A stretch of DNA of 47,394 nucleotides from Treponema sp. GTDB lineage: Bacteria > Spirochaetota > Spirochaetia > Treponematales > Treponemataceae. The notes under the pieces were generated by a model, which saw only the letters and a program-made list of their open reading frames with translations, searched no databases and was not told where the DNA came from. Both the position numbers and the translations under genes were made by a program. The stretch covers positions 1 through 47,394 of the forward strand of contig JAEDIW010000017.1 in assembly GCA_016296655.1 (NCBI GenBank). Reading direction: 5' to 3'. Positions 6,833 through 15,524 of this stretch are shown here, piece after piece (positions within the stretch are counted from its first letter, which is position 1; each line of letters begins with the position of its first letter).

Positions 6833-9085
6833 TTAGTTCAAGCCGCCCTTTGCCCTAGCCTTTACAAGAGCTTCCTTGAATGCAGTTGAAGTAATCGTAG
6901 CTCCGGCAATAATGTCGATGTCTGCACTCTGCTTTTTCATTGCGTCGGCAACAAGTTTTGGCAGGGCAACATCGCCAATTCCGTGAGTTTCATTCTGCTT
7001 CAGAATCCTGATGTCTGTCATTTTTCCAGTCATTGTGGTAATCTGCACCTGAATTGCCCCGCCAATACCATTATCAGAAGTTCCAATGTAAGTATTTCCA
7101 GCAGAAGGAGATGCAGCCTTTACAACAGGTTTGCCAGATGCAGTCTTTGGAGCATTTCCAATACGTTTAAGCTCTTCAACTTTTTCAGAATATGTCAAAG
7201 TTCCTGCTGAACCGCCACGCTGACTGTAATATTCTGCCTTATCAGTCTTTGTGCGGTAATTTGTTTCATCACCTGCAAATTCTGTTTTCAGAGAAGTATC
7301 AGCAGTTGCCATGCCATTTGCATCAACAGAAGCTGCTGCACGACCTGCAATAAATCCACTTGTAATTACACGGCCAAGACCATGTACATGCATACCGCCA
7401 CTTGATTCACCAGCCGCAAACAAAGAAGGAATTACATTGCCGTCCAAATCAACAACCTGCATATCTTTGTTTACGCGCAGGGCAGCAAGCGTATCATGGA
7501 GGTTTGGAGTAGCCCACAAAGCATAGAACGGTCCCTTTTCAATTTTGTAATCAAGGGAAGTTTTGCCCCAGTCCTCATCCTTGCCTTTTTCAACAAATTT
7601 ATTGTAACGGGCAATTGTATCTGCAAGAATCGCAGGATCCATTTTTACATCTTCGTAATATTTGTTTACGATTTTTGAAGCAAGTTCTTCAAGAGTATCA
7701 GCCTTAAAAGCATAGCCGTTTTCATAGTCAACAGAATTTTCCATGTCCCAGTCATTGCGGACGGCAGCTTCGCTGTCAAAAATTGCCCAAAGAGGACCTG
7801 TCATAGATTCAGCATTACCGTCACCGTCGCGGTCAATGAAAACACTGTTCAAATAGGTGTTCAGGAATTCATAACTCTGCGGAAAGCGGCGCAACTTACA
7901 AAGATCTTCGTTACCACAACGCTGTCCAAGCATATTTACCAAAACAAGGCTTGTATAATCAGGGGCAACGCCGCGCTTACGGAACAAAGCCCAAACCTTA
8001 CTTTTTTCATTAAAGCCATTACCATAGCCGTACTGACAGCCCATTCTGGAAACAGGTCCAATTGCAGCACCCATGTCAACCATGTAGCCGGCAAGAGAAC
8101 CCATTGCAGCACCAATTTTCATTGCAGCAAGTTCGCCGGAAGCATCTTGGTCAGAAAACGGCATACCTGCAAGACCGTCAAATTCAGGGCCTAGACGCGG
8201 ATCAAACATAGTACGGAAATTCAGATTACCAATTGAACCACCAGTACAGACAATAACACCTTTTTTTGCACGCACATTTACAGTTTTTTTGGTACAGTCA
8301 ATATTTCCCTCGCTCATAAAACTCTTCAAAGGTTCGCTCTGACCAGGCATAATATGAGGTGTATAAGAAGCCTGAATTCCCAAAACTTTTCCACCCTTCG
8401 GCTCACGGAAAATCGTATCCATGTGATAATTCATAAGGAATTTTCCGCCTTTTTTCCTCAGGCTTTCTTCCAAAGGACGCGTAACGCCAATACCATTATT
8501 TTTTGTACCTGTAATATCATTTACCCATTTAGTTGCATCAACATAAGTCATTCTGGCAACACCGTCAGCATCATAACCGCCATCACGATAGTAACCGCGA
8601 ATCATCGGCTCAATATCCTGAACAATAATGCCTTCACTCAAAATCCATTCGTAACATTCACGCATACTGTTTGCAACAGAACGGACATATTCAGGAGAAT
8701 TAAAACGAGAATCCAAACCAGAACGAGTATGGTCATAATAATAAAGGTCAGCAGAATCTTCTATTCCAGCAGCTCTCTGAGAAGAAGTTGCACCACCAGC
8801 ATGAAGCTGACCCTCAGAAACAGCAGCATGTCCACCACAGTCGTAGTTTGCTTCAACAACAATTACGCTTGCACCGTCAACTTTTGCCTTAAGCCCAGCA
8901 GGAAGCCCAGAACCACCAGCACCTATAACAACGACATCTGCTTCATAGTCCCATTTTACATCCTTCGCATTGACCAGCGGACCTTCAGCCTTTTTTGCAC
9001 AGGAAACCGTCAGCAAAATTCCTGCAAAAATTCCATACGCCGTCCAGAGTTTTCCAGACAAACCTCTTTTTCTTGATAGTTTCAT
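6833..9085 (-). CDS. FAD/FMN-binding flavoprotein reductase, lipoprotein (fumarate/urocanate reductase family)
   Basis: Probable exported flavoprotein that reduces an organic acceptor (fumarate, urocanate or a similar enoate) using electrons passed through a bound FMN. Residues 1-28 are a signal sequence ending LLTVSC with Cys29 as a plausible spirochaetal lipidation site. An FAD-binding fold follows (VVVIGAGGSG, residues 51-60; CGGHAAVSEG near 85), running to about residue 600 and closing with HGLGRVITSGFIAGRAAAS. The C-terminal ~75 residues are an FMN_bind domain with DIIAGAT at 724-730, close to the ApbE flavinylation motif, with Thr730 the likely FMN anchor; the usual Ser/Thr three residues earlier is Ala. 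AGGGGGAT Shine-Dalgarno before the ATG. No cytochrome domain, unlike Shewanella enzymes. The substrate is not determinable. Confidence 0.88.
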   Translation of the reverse strand: MKLSRKRGLSGKLWTAYGIFAGILLTVSCAKKAEGPLVNAKDVKWDYEADVVVIGAGGSGLPAGLKAKVDGASVIVVEANYDCGGHAAVSEGQLHAGGATSSQRAAGIEDSADLYYYDHTRSGLDSRFNSPEYVRSVANSMRECYEWILSEGIIVQDIEPMIRGYYRDGGYDADGVARMTYVDATKWVNDITGTKNNGIGVTRPLEESLRKKGGKFLMNYHMDTIFREPKGGKVLGIQASYTPHIMPGQSEPLKSFMSEGNIDCTKKTVNVRAKKGVIVCTGGSIGNLNFRTMFDPRLGPEFDGLAGMPFSDQDASGELAAMKIGAAMGSLAGYMVDMGAAIGPVSRMGCQYGYGNGFNEKSKVWALFRKRGVAPDYTSLVLVNMLGQRCGNEDLCKLRRFPQSYEFLNTYLNSVFIDRDGDGNAESMTGPLWAIFDSEAAVRNDWDMENSVDYENGYAFKADTLEELASKIVNKYYEDVKMDPAILADTIARYNKFVEKGKDEDWGKTSLDYKIEKGPFYALWATPNLHDTLAALRVNKDMQVVDLDGNVIPSLFAAGESSGGMHVHGLGRVITSGFIAGRAAASVDANGMATADTSLKTEFAGDETNYRTKTDKAEYYSQRGGSAGTLTYSEKVEELKRIGNAPKTASGKPVVKAASPSAGNTYIGTSDNGIGGAIQVQITTMTGKMTDIRILKQNETHGIGDVALPKLVADAMKKQSADIDIIAGATITSTAFKEALVKARAKGGLN

Positions 9086-9117
9086 TTATCCCCCTAGGAA
9101 AAATTTCTCTGCGCCCA

Positions 9118-9245
9118 TCTTTTCTTCAGGGGCCATTTTTGCGTAAACGCAAAAACCGGGCTTTCCAAGGCTCCGGCTTTCGCCTTCGGCCACTGCCTTC
9201 TGCAGTGCCTGGCTCCGCCACCTTTCCAATCCCTTGTCCACACGG
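9118..9245 (+). repeat. GC-rich structured intergenic repeat (family R2)
   Basis: Runs of GC-rich sequence between AT-rich flanks: ACGCAAAAACCGGGCTTTCC, then GGCTCCGGCTTTCGCC, a central hairpin CACTGC-CTTCT-GCAGTG, then CTGGCTCCGCCACC and CCAATCCC. The order of blocks matches the copies at 18.0 kb (opposite strand) and 43.1 kb, while the central stem sequence differs. The rest of 9086-9497 is AT-rich and holds the promoter side of the flavoprotein gene; no other gene seen. Confidence 0.65.
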
Positions 9246-9497
9246 AAGAGAACCGCAAAAGCCTGAAACCTTTTTTCATCCGAAGCAGAAAAAGCACCAG
9301 TTTTACAGACAAAAATCTTTCCTTACATAAAAAGCTTAATTTTCCAGAATTGATTTTTCAATAGTTTTGAAAATAAATGAAACAAAAAAATATGACTTGA
9401 CATGAAAATTCATTTTTTCCAAAAAAAGCAGGACAACTTCTGTCAAGCAGAATGCCAATTTTTTCTAGAAAAAAGAATTATTTTTTTTAGAGGAGAA

Positions 9498-10313
9498 TCA
9501 AATAGTTTTATAGCTGGCACCGGCAAAAAGTTTTTTTGTATATTCATGAGCGGCATTTTTATACAAATCAGCAGCAGAGCCTTCTTCCACCAGTCGCCCC
9601 ATACACATTACACCAATTTTGTCACAAAAATAGCAGGCAACCTTTAAATCATGCGTAATAAAAAGCATACTCAAATTACGTTCCCGTCTTATCTGTGCAA
9701 GCAAATTCAAAATCTGAGCCTGAATGGAAACATCAAGGGCGCTTACAACTTCATCACAAATCAAAAAATCAGGATTCATAATCAAAGCTCTTGCAATGGA
9801 AATTCTCTGCCTTTGTCCGCCAGAAAATTCTGCCGGCCTTTTTTCCAAATCATTTTCACTCAAACCAACTTCCTGCATAAGCAGCAAAGCCTTTTTTCTT
9901 GCATCCTCTTCACCTTTCCACATAGACGAATGTTTTAACCCAGAAGTCAAAATACTGTACACATTCATCTTCGGATTCAAAGAACGTGCCGGATCCTGAA
10001 AAACATACTTTACCTTTTCCCGATAATTTTTCAACTGGTTACGGTTCAGTTCGGATATATTCTGAGCCTGACTGTTTTTCTGTGGACTAAACAAAATTTT
10101 GCCAGAATCAGGCTTATACATTCCGATTAACATTCGCGCAGTAGTTGTTTTTCCGCAACCAGATTCACCTACAAGTGCATACGTTTCTCCCCTTTTTATA
10201 GAAAAGCTCACGTCATTTACAGCATAAACTTTTTTATCGGAACGGGCAAAAGCTCCAGCCTCCAGTTTAAATTCCTTTACAAGATTTTCAGCCTGAATTA
10301 TAAAATCACTCAT
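9498..10313 (-). CDS. oppF: Oligopeptide ABC transporter ATP-binding protein (OppF-like)
   Basis: Cytoplasmic ATPase powering peptide import with the fused permease-ATPase encoded just upstream. Walker A GESGCGKTT at residues 49-57, Q-loop Gln near 106, signature FSGGQRQRISIARAL from 163, Walker B FLICDE at 183-188 and switch His in FITHDL. The C-terminal extension is short (271 residues in total), but the region before it has the OppF/DppF hallmark SLNPKMN. Last gene of a four-gene operon; it begins 8 bp after the previous stop, with a GGGGG Shine-Dalgarno. Substrate could be peptides or nickel by family; the binding protein suggests peptides. Confidence 0.93.
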   Translation of the reverse strand: MSDFIIQAENLVKEFKLEAGAFARSDKKVYAVNDVSFSIKRGETYALVGESGCGKTTTARMLIGMYKPDSGKILFSPQKNSQAQNISELNRNQLKNYREKVKYVFQDPARSLNPKMNVYSILTSGLKHSSMWKGEEDARKKALLLMQEVGLSENDLEKRPAEFSGGQRQRISIARALIMNPDFLICDEVVSALDVSIQAQILNLLAQIRRERNLSMLFITHDLKVACYFCDKIGVMCMGRLVEEGSAADLYKNAAHEYTKKLFAGASYKTI

Positions 10314-10321
10314 TGTACCCC

Positions 10322-12406
10322 CTAACGTTCCGTTTCTGATTTTTTATTTTCAGTTGAGTCAAACGAAAAGCCTGCAAAAGTTTTCAATTCACCGTCCGTA
10401 TAATGCTTTCCAAATTCCGGCAGGCAGGAAAGCAGAGCCTTTGTATATTCATGCTGTGGATTTTTGCAAACCTGCATAGACTCGCCGGCTTCTACAATTT
10501 TGCCACCATACATTACGGCAATTCTGTCAGAAATCTGTGCAACAAGTTCAACATTATGGCTTATAAAAATTATTGTAAGGTTTCTTTCTTTACGAAGCTT
10601 CAAAAGCAAGTCAATTATCTGAGCCTGGATAGTTACATCCAGAGCTGTCGTCGGCTCATCTGCAATCAAAAGCTGGCAATTTTGGGCAAGAGCAAGGGCA
10701 ATTCCGATTCGCTGCAGCTGACCGCCAGAAAATTGATGGGGAAAATTTACAAGCCGTGTTTCTGGAGATGGAATTCCAACTTCCGCAAGCAGCTGAACAG
10801 CTTTTCTGTCAGATTCTTTTCTAGAAATATCAGGAATATCATTGCGGAAAGTTTCAAAAAAAACACTTGAAACATTCTGCAGCGGATCAAAAGATCTTCC
10901 CGGCTCCTGAAAAATCAAGGCAATTTTTTTTCCACGGTATTGACGCAACTGTTCAGGCTTTAATCCCAGCAAATCAACTCCATCGTAAAAAATCTGACCT
11001 GAAATCTGTGCATTTTTTGGCAAAAGATTTGGAATTGCAGAAGTTGAAACAGATTTTCCGCTGCCAGACTCTCCTACAAGGCCAAGTATTTCACCTTTTT
11101 TTACAAAATATGAAATGCCACGAACAGCATTGACTTCAACACGCTCCGTTCCTCTCAGCACAGAAAAGGTAACTTTCAAATTCCTTACAGAAAGCAAAGC
11201 ATCTTTTTCTTCTGAACTGCAAGAATATCCAGCGTCTTTTCCGACATTTTCAGATTCGGCAGCTTCAGTCAGGCATGGTTTTTGCTTAAGTTTTTTAAAT
11301 GAATGAAACACTGCATGATACGGATCAAAAAAATCCCGCAGAGCATCTCCAAAAAAATTGAAAGCCAGCGTTACCAGAAGCAAAAGCCACACAGGAATCA
11401 AAAGCCATGGATAATGCTGAAGATTGCTCAAAGTTGAAATATCTCTGTTAATCAGTGAACCCCAGCTGACTGCAGGATCTGCAATGCCAAGTCCAAGATA
11501 AGAAAGCGTTGTTTCGCTCATTATAAATCCAGGTACACTCAAAGCCGCACTTACAATCAAAAGACTTGAAATCTGTGGAATAATCTGGAAAAAAATGATT
11601 TTCTGCGATGGAATGCCTTCCAGTGTTGAATTCAGTATAAAATCTTCTCTTTTTACAGAATGAACGATTCCACGTATTGTTCTTGCACTTCCAGGCCAGC
11701 CGACCAAAGACAAAATTACAGTTATGAGCATGTAGGAAGTTCCGCTGTCCATTTTTGTGTTCAACAGAGAGCGCAGAAATAAAATCAGGTAAAGCCCCGG
11801 AATCAGCATAAAAAACTCTGCAAATCTCATGATTGACCAGTCAGCCGCACCTCCATAAAAACCTGCAATACCGCCCAAAGTTATAGCAAGAAAAAGCGCA
11901 ATGGCAGAAGCAACAAATCCGATTGTCAGCGAAATGCGGCTTCCATAAACAATTCGGCTGAACAAATCCCGGCCTAAACCGTCAGCACCCATTAAAAATA
12001 TCGGGTAAACCTCTGCATTTTCACCAGAACCATTTTTTTCGCCAGAGGATTCACCGTCCGAGCTTACGGTTCCAATTCCAAAAAAATGCAGGTCTGAGGG
12101 AATAAGTCCCCAAAGTTTGTATTTCTGACCATGCACAAAAAATTTCACCTTATGATGAAAACCAGCGCCTTTTACCTTTGCATAATCCCACTTTATAGGA
12201 TTTATGACACGACATTCCCGTGCGCACAGGCCATTAGAATCAAATTCAACATTAGCCGGATGAAAAACAGCATTTTCAAAAGTATACGTAGGAGTGTACG
12301 GTGCAAAAAATTCAGCAAAAATCATTATAAAATACAAAAGTAAAATAAATATTAGAGAAGCCGTGGCTATTGGCTGTGTTTTTAAAAACTGCATGAATTT
12401 TTTCAT
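10322..12406 (-). CDS. Fused oligopeptide ABC permease (OppC-like) and ATPase (OppD-like)
   Basis: One 694-residue chain carrying two subunits that are normally separate. Residues 1-~380 are a DppC/OppC permease: an N-terminal helix ending in FFAPYTP, the family block MGADGLGRDLFSRIVYGSR, helices, and an EAA-type loop (REDFILNSTLEGIPSQKIIF). After a ~25-residue linker rich in acidic and Ser residues comes an OppD-like ATPase: Walker A GESGSGKS near 445, signature FSGGQLQR near 557, Walker B LLIADEPTTALD near 580. I see no frameshift or stop, and all motifs are intact, so the fusion is likely functional. Its start overlaps the oppB stop (ATGA). With OppF it would give the usual ATPase heterodimer. 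Confidence 0.93.
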   Translation of the reverse strand: MKKFMQFLKTQPIATASLIFILLLYFIMIFAEFFAPYTPTYTFENAVFHPANVEFDSNGLCARECRVINPIKWDYAKVKGAGFHHKVKFFVHGQKYKLWGLIPSDLHFFGIGTVSSDGESSGEKNGSGENAEVYPIFLMGADGLGRDLFSRIVYGSRISLTIGFVASAIALFLAITLGGIAGFYGGAADWSIMRFAEFFMLIPGLYLILFLRSLLNTKMDSGTSYMLITVILSLVGWPGSARTIRGIVHSVKREDFILNSTLEGIPSQKIIFFQIIPQISSLLIVSAALSVPGFIMSETTLSYLGLGIADPAVSWGSLINRDISTLSNLQHYPWLLIPVWLLLLVTLAFNFFGDALRDFFDPYHAVFHSFKKLKQKPCLTEAAESENVGKDAGYSCSSEEKDALLSVRNLKVTFSVLRGTERVEVNAVRGISYFVKKGEILGLVGESGSGKSVSTSAIPNLLPKNAQISGQIFYDGVDLLGLKPEQLRQYRGKKIALIFQEPGRSFDPLQNVSSVFFETFRNDIPDISRKESDRKAVQLLAEVGIPSPETRLVNFPHQFSGGQLQRIGIALALAQNCQLLIADEPTTALDVTIQAQIIDLLLKLRKERNLTIIFISHNVELVAQISDRIAVMYGGKIVEAGESMQVCKNPQHEYTKALLSCLPEFGKHYTDGELKTFAGFSFDSTENKKSETER

Positions 12407-13542
12407 CTGTCGTTTCCTCCTGCATAGCGGATTCTTGGGTCAACAAAAGCAAGAAGAATGTCAGAAAATACCATTCCCGCAAGAACTAAAAATGAAAGGA
12501 ACATAGTATTTGCAAGAACAAGATTTATATCTTCCTGCAGAACAGCCTCATACATAAGCCGCCCTATTCCCGGATAAGCAAAAATAATTTCAAGAACAAT
12601 CGAGCCGCTGAACAGACCAGCAAGAAGATTTGCACTGCCCGTTATATACGGATTCAAGGTATTGCGGAAAGCATGGCAAAGATAAACACGTCTTTCACTT
12701 ATACCCCTTGCCCGCAAAGCCATAATGTAAGGCATTCCCATCTGGTCAAGCATAGTTGCACGAATCATACGCATTGTGCTTCCAATTCCACCCAAAAAAG
12801 CTGCAAACAGAGGCAAAAAAACATGATAAACATAAGAAAAAACAAATTTTCCAGGCGCAGAACTGAATGGAAAATCAGGATAGGCAGTTACAGGAAAAAG
12901 GTGCGTAACAGAAGCAAACAGCTGAAGCAGAATCAGCAGCAGAATTCCAGGAAAAGCATGGAAAAACAGTGCAAAAAATGTTGCTGCAACATCAATTTTC
13001 GTACCTGCCTTGCTTGAAAAAAACACTCCCAGCAAAAATGAAAAAAAAGTTATGAATACAAGTGAAATAAGGTTTAGAATCAAGGTATTTACAATGCGGG
13101 AACGAATCAAAAATCCTACTGGAGCTCTGGAAATCAAACTCAAGCCCAAATCATGATGAATAATAACCCGATTCAGCCATGCAAAATACTGAACATAAAA
13201 AGGTTTGTCCAACCCCAGCTGAGAACGAACAAGTTCATACTGCTCAGCACTCATAGCCGTATCAGCAGAGGAAGAAAAACCACTTACAGAAGAAGTTCCC
13301 TCACCTCCAGAAGCAGAAGTCATAAGCTGCTGTGTCATAAACTGGTCGACAATATCACCGGGGGCTAGTTCCATAAGTGCAAACAGTGCAAAGCCCAGCA
13401 GAAAAAGCATAGCAAACATTGTTACCAGCCTGCTGACAATAAAGGACAGCAGAGGCTTTTTCATTTTAAAACAATGCCATGGATAACACAGAATTTTCCA
13501 AATATTCTTTATTTTTTGACTCAAAATCTCAATTGTTTTCAT
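12403..13542 (-). CDS. oppB: Oligopeptide ABC transporter permease (OppB-like)
   Basis: First transmembrane subunit of the peptide importer. The protein has the DppB/OppB layout: an N-terminal helix in FIVSRLVTMFAMLF, the conserved block MELAPGDIVDQF, LGLDKPFYVQYFAWL, and a C-terminal EAA loop (YIMALRARGISERRVYLCHAFRN) followed by AYPGIGRLMYEAVLQ. I start it at the ATG at 13542, with GGCGGAA upstream and 13 bp after the binding-protein stop, rather than at the in-frame TTG at 13566 that overlaps the previous gene. A Ser/Gly-rich insertion (GGEGTSSVSGFSSS) lies in the periplasmic loop. The stop overlaps the next start by 4 nt. Confidence 0.93.
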   Translation of the reverse strand: MKTIEILSQKIKNIWKILCYPWHCFKMKKPLLSFIVSRLVTMFAMLFLLGFALFALMELAPGDIVDQFMTQQLMTSASGGEGTSSVSGFSSSADTAMSAEQYELVRSQLGLDKPFYVQYFAWLNRVIIHHDLGLSLISRAPVGFLIRSRIVNTLILNLISLVFITFFSFLLGVFFSSKAGTKIDVAATFFALFFHAFPGILLLILLQLFASVTHLFPVTAYPDFPFSSAPGKFVFSYVYHVFLPLFAAFLGGIGSTMRMIRATMLDQMGMPYIMALRARGISERRVYLCHAFRNTLNPYITGSANLLAGLFSGSIVLEIIFAYPGIGRLMYEAVLQEDINLVLANTMFLSFLVLAGMVFSDILLAFVDPRIRYAGGNDR

Positions 13543-13555
13543 ATTTTCCGCCTGT

Positions 13556-15406
13556 TTACTGGGCAAGCCAGATTCTTTCTGTCATAGAACCATGCAGACT
13601 GTCAAAATAAAAATTTGTTTGATTCCATTTGTTCCTGATTGCAAAAAAGGTACGCGGAGAAATCAAATAAATCACAGGACACTGCTCCAGCATGATTCTC
13701 TGGTATTCATCCCAAATTTTCTGTGCTTTTTCAGTATCTATAGTAAAGGAACCTTCGTTATAAAGGTAATCAATTCTTGCTTCCCATTCCGTTGCAGGCT
13801 CCTTCTGCAAAGGGTACCACAAATGCAGCGGGCCATTTGACAGCCAGACATTAGGTCCCTGCGACGGCCAGAAATTTACCCCAAGAGCAATAATGACAGA
13901 CTGCCAGTCATAAGTTCCTGTCAGCTGTTCAATCAGTTTCTGAAAATCTAGCTGCCTGACATTAAGCGTTATTCCAACTTTTAAACATTCATCCGCCAGA
14001 ATCTGCGCAATATCACTGTTCACAGGCACACTAGAAGGTATGCTTATATCAAAAACAACTTTTATTCCGTTGCTGTCATATAAAAAACCATCCTCATGCA
14101 TGGAAAATCCAGCTTTTTTAAGAAGATTTTGTGCCATTTCCAGATTATATCTATATTTTAGCTGAATTTTTTCATTATAAAAGGGATTACCTTTCGGAAA
14201 AAAATCATATTTCGCTTTGCCCAGGCTTCTGTAAGTCTGAGCGATAAGCCTGTCTCGATTTACAATGCAGCTCATAGCCTGCCTGAATTCTTTTTTTGTA
14301 AACCAGTTATAATAGGGCTCGGCCTTGTTTTTTGGGTTCTGATTAAAAGACCAGAAGCCGGAGCCTGGCGCACCCTCTGAATTGTAAAGCGTAAACCCGT
14401 CCTGATTTGCTGCAAGAGAAGAAACTTCCCTAGGAGAAACAGCATAAGCATCCTGCTTGCCCTGCTTAAAAAGGAGCAGCTGCGTATTTGCATCGCTTAC
14501 AATCTGAACAATAAGTTTTTCCCTGTAGGGAATGCCGACTCCGTTGTCATCCTTTTCCCAATAGTCATGATTTCGGACATAAACAAGCCGCTGACCTGGA
14601 ACATATTCCTGCAAAAACCACATTCCGCAGGACGGCAGTTTTTTTACATCACTGGAAACATTAAATAAATCCTTTACAGCCTGAACCCCGCCTTTTTCAA
14701 ATGCTTCCTGATATAAAAAGGAAGGTTTTATAGTCTGATTTGTTGACAGCATCGGGTTGGCAACAATGCGAGGATAGTGAAAAACAAATGACTTTGAATC
14801 AATTTTTTCTACCGTTATGCGCTTTTCTGAACCGTCCTTCATTTTTACAAACTGAGAATTATAGCCTGAAAGTGAAAATTTAGGATTGCCTTCGATTTTG
14901 TCATACCAGAACACAACATCATCTGAAGTAACAGGAATTTTCCTGTCAGAATCAATAAAAGACCAGTAAATGTCGCTGCGAAGCGTAAACTTTACATCCA
15001 TTGTGTCATTTTCTTCATCTATAACAATCTCAGAATCAGCAAGTTCCGGCTTCCATTGCCCTAAATTCAAATCATACGATGAAAGAGAATCTGTCAGCAT
15101 TTCAATCAAATCAGAACTTGCCCCGTCATTATCCGCAATAACATAATTAAAAGTCTTGGGTTCTGCAGTTACGGAAGAATACCACTCACCACCGGCAATG
15201 CCATTTTTGAATTTCTGCCCTTTATACGGCTTTGATACAGTTCTGTCCAATACAGAAAAATTCACATTTGCTTCACGAACTTGTTCAATTTCTTCAAGAG
15301 TCAGTTCAGGCAATTTTTTTGCACAGGAACAGAAAATAAAGCATAGGCCAAAAAACAGGCCTTCCACAAAAAGTTTTGCTATTCTATTTAATTTTACATT
15401 TTTCAT
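13556..15406 (-). CDS. Oligopeptide ABC transporter substrate-binding lipoprotein
   Basis: Extracytoplasmic receptor (SBP_bac_5, OppA/DppA-like) that delivers peptides to the OppB / OppC-D / OppF complex. From the ATG at 15406 the product starts MKNVKL, has a hydrophobic core and a lipobox around Cys26-Cys28 (FIFCSC), followed by AKKLPEL. The in-frame TTG at 15442 would put a hydrophilic stretch before the signal, so the shorter start is preferred, though neither has a strong Shine-Dalgarno. Family features: EPKTFNYVIADN, PELADSEIVIDEENDTMDVKFTL cut by the usual hydrophobic blocks, and a FRQAMSCIVNRDRL motif. First gene of the operon, about 115 bp downstream of a chemoreceptor gene on the same strand. 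Confidence 0.92.
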   Translation of the reverse strand: MKNVKLNRIAKLFVEGLFFGLCFIFCSCAKKLPELTLEEIEQVREANVNFSVLDRTVSKPYKGQKFKNGIAGGEWYSSVTAEPKTFNYVIADNDGASSDLIEMLTDSLSSYDLNLGQWKPELADSEIVIDEENDTMDVKFTLRSDIYWSFIDSDRKIPVTSDDVVFWYDKIEGNPKFSLSGYNSQFVKMKDGSEKRITVEKIDSKSFVFHYPRIVANPMLSTNQTIKPSFLYQEAFEKGGVQAVKDLFNVSSDVKKLPSCGMWFLQEYVPGQRLVYVRNHDYWEKDDNGVGIPYREKLIVQIVSDANTQLLLFKQGKQDAYAVSPREVSSLAANQDGFTLYNSEGAPGSGFWSFNQNPKNKAEPYYNWFTKKEFRQAMSCIVNRDRLIAQTYRSLGKAKYDFFPKGNPFYNEKIQLKYRYNLEMAQNLLKKAGFSMHEDGFLYDSNGIKVVFDISIPSSVPVNSDIAQILADECLKVGITLNVRQLDFQKLIEQLTGTYDWQSVIIALGVNFWPSQGPNVWLSNGPLHLWYPLQKEPATEWEARIDYLYNEGSFTIDTEKAQKIWDEYQRIMLEQCPVIYLISPRTFFAIRNKWNQTNFYFDSLHGSMTERIWLAQ

Positions 15407-15524
15407 CGCAGATATTTTTTCACAGCAAATCATGAGCGTCAAGGAACCAAGACTTCAAAAATCTTCAAAAATTCAAAAACTTTTCAAGTCCGCAATTTTC
15501 AGAAAATTTCTTACCTATTCTAAC

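Noticed and set aside
8354..9076. 240-codon plus-strand frame opposite the flavoprotein
   Set aside because: Antisense shadow; rich in Ser, Thr, Asn and Arg with no domain, while the opposite frame has clear FAD motifs.
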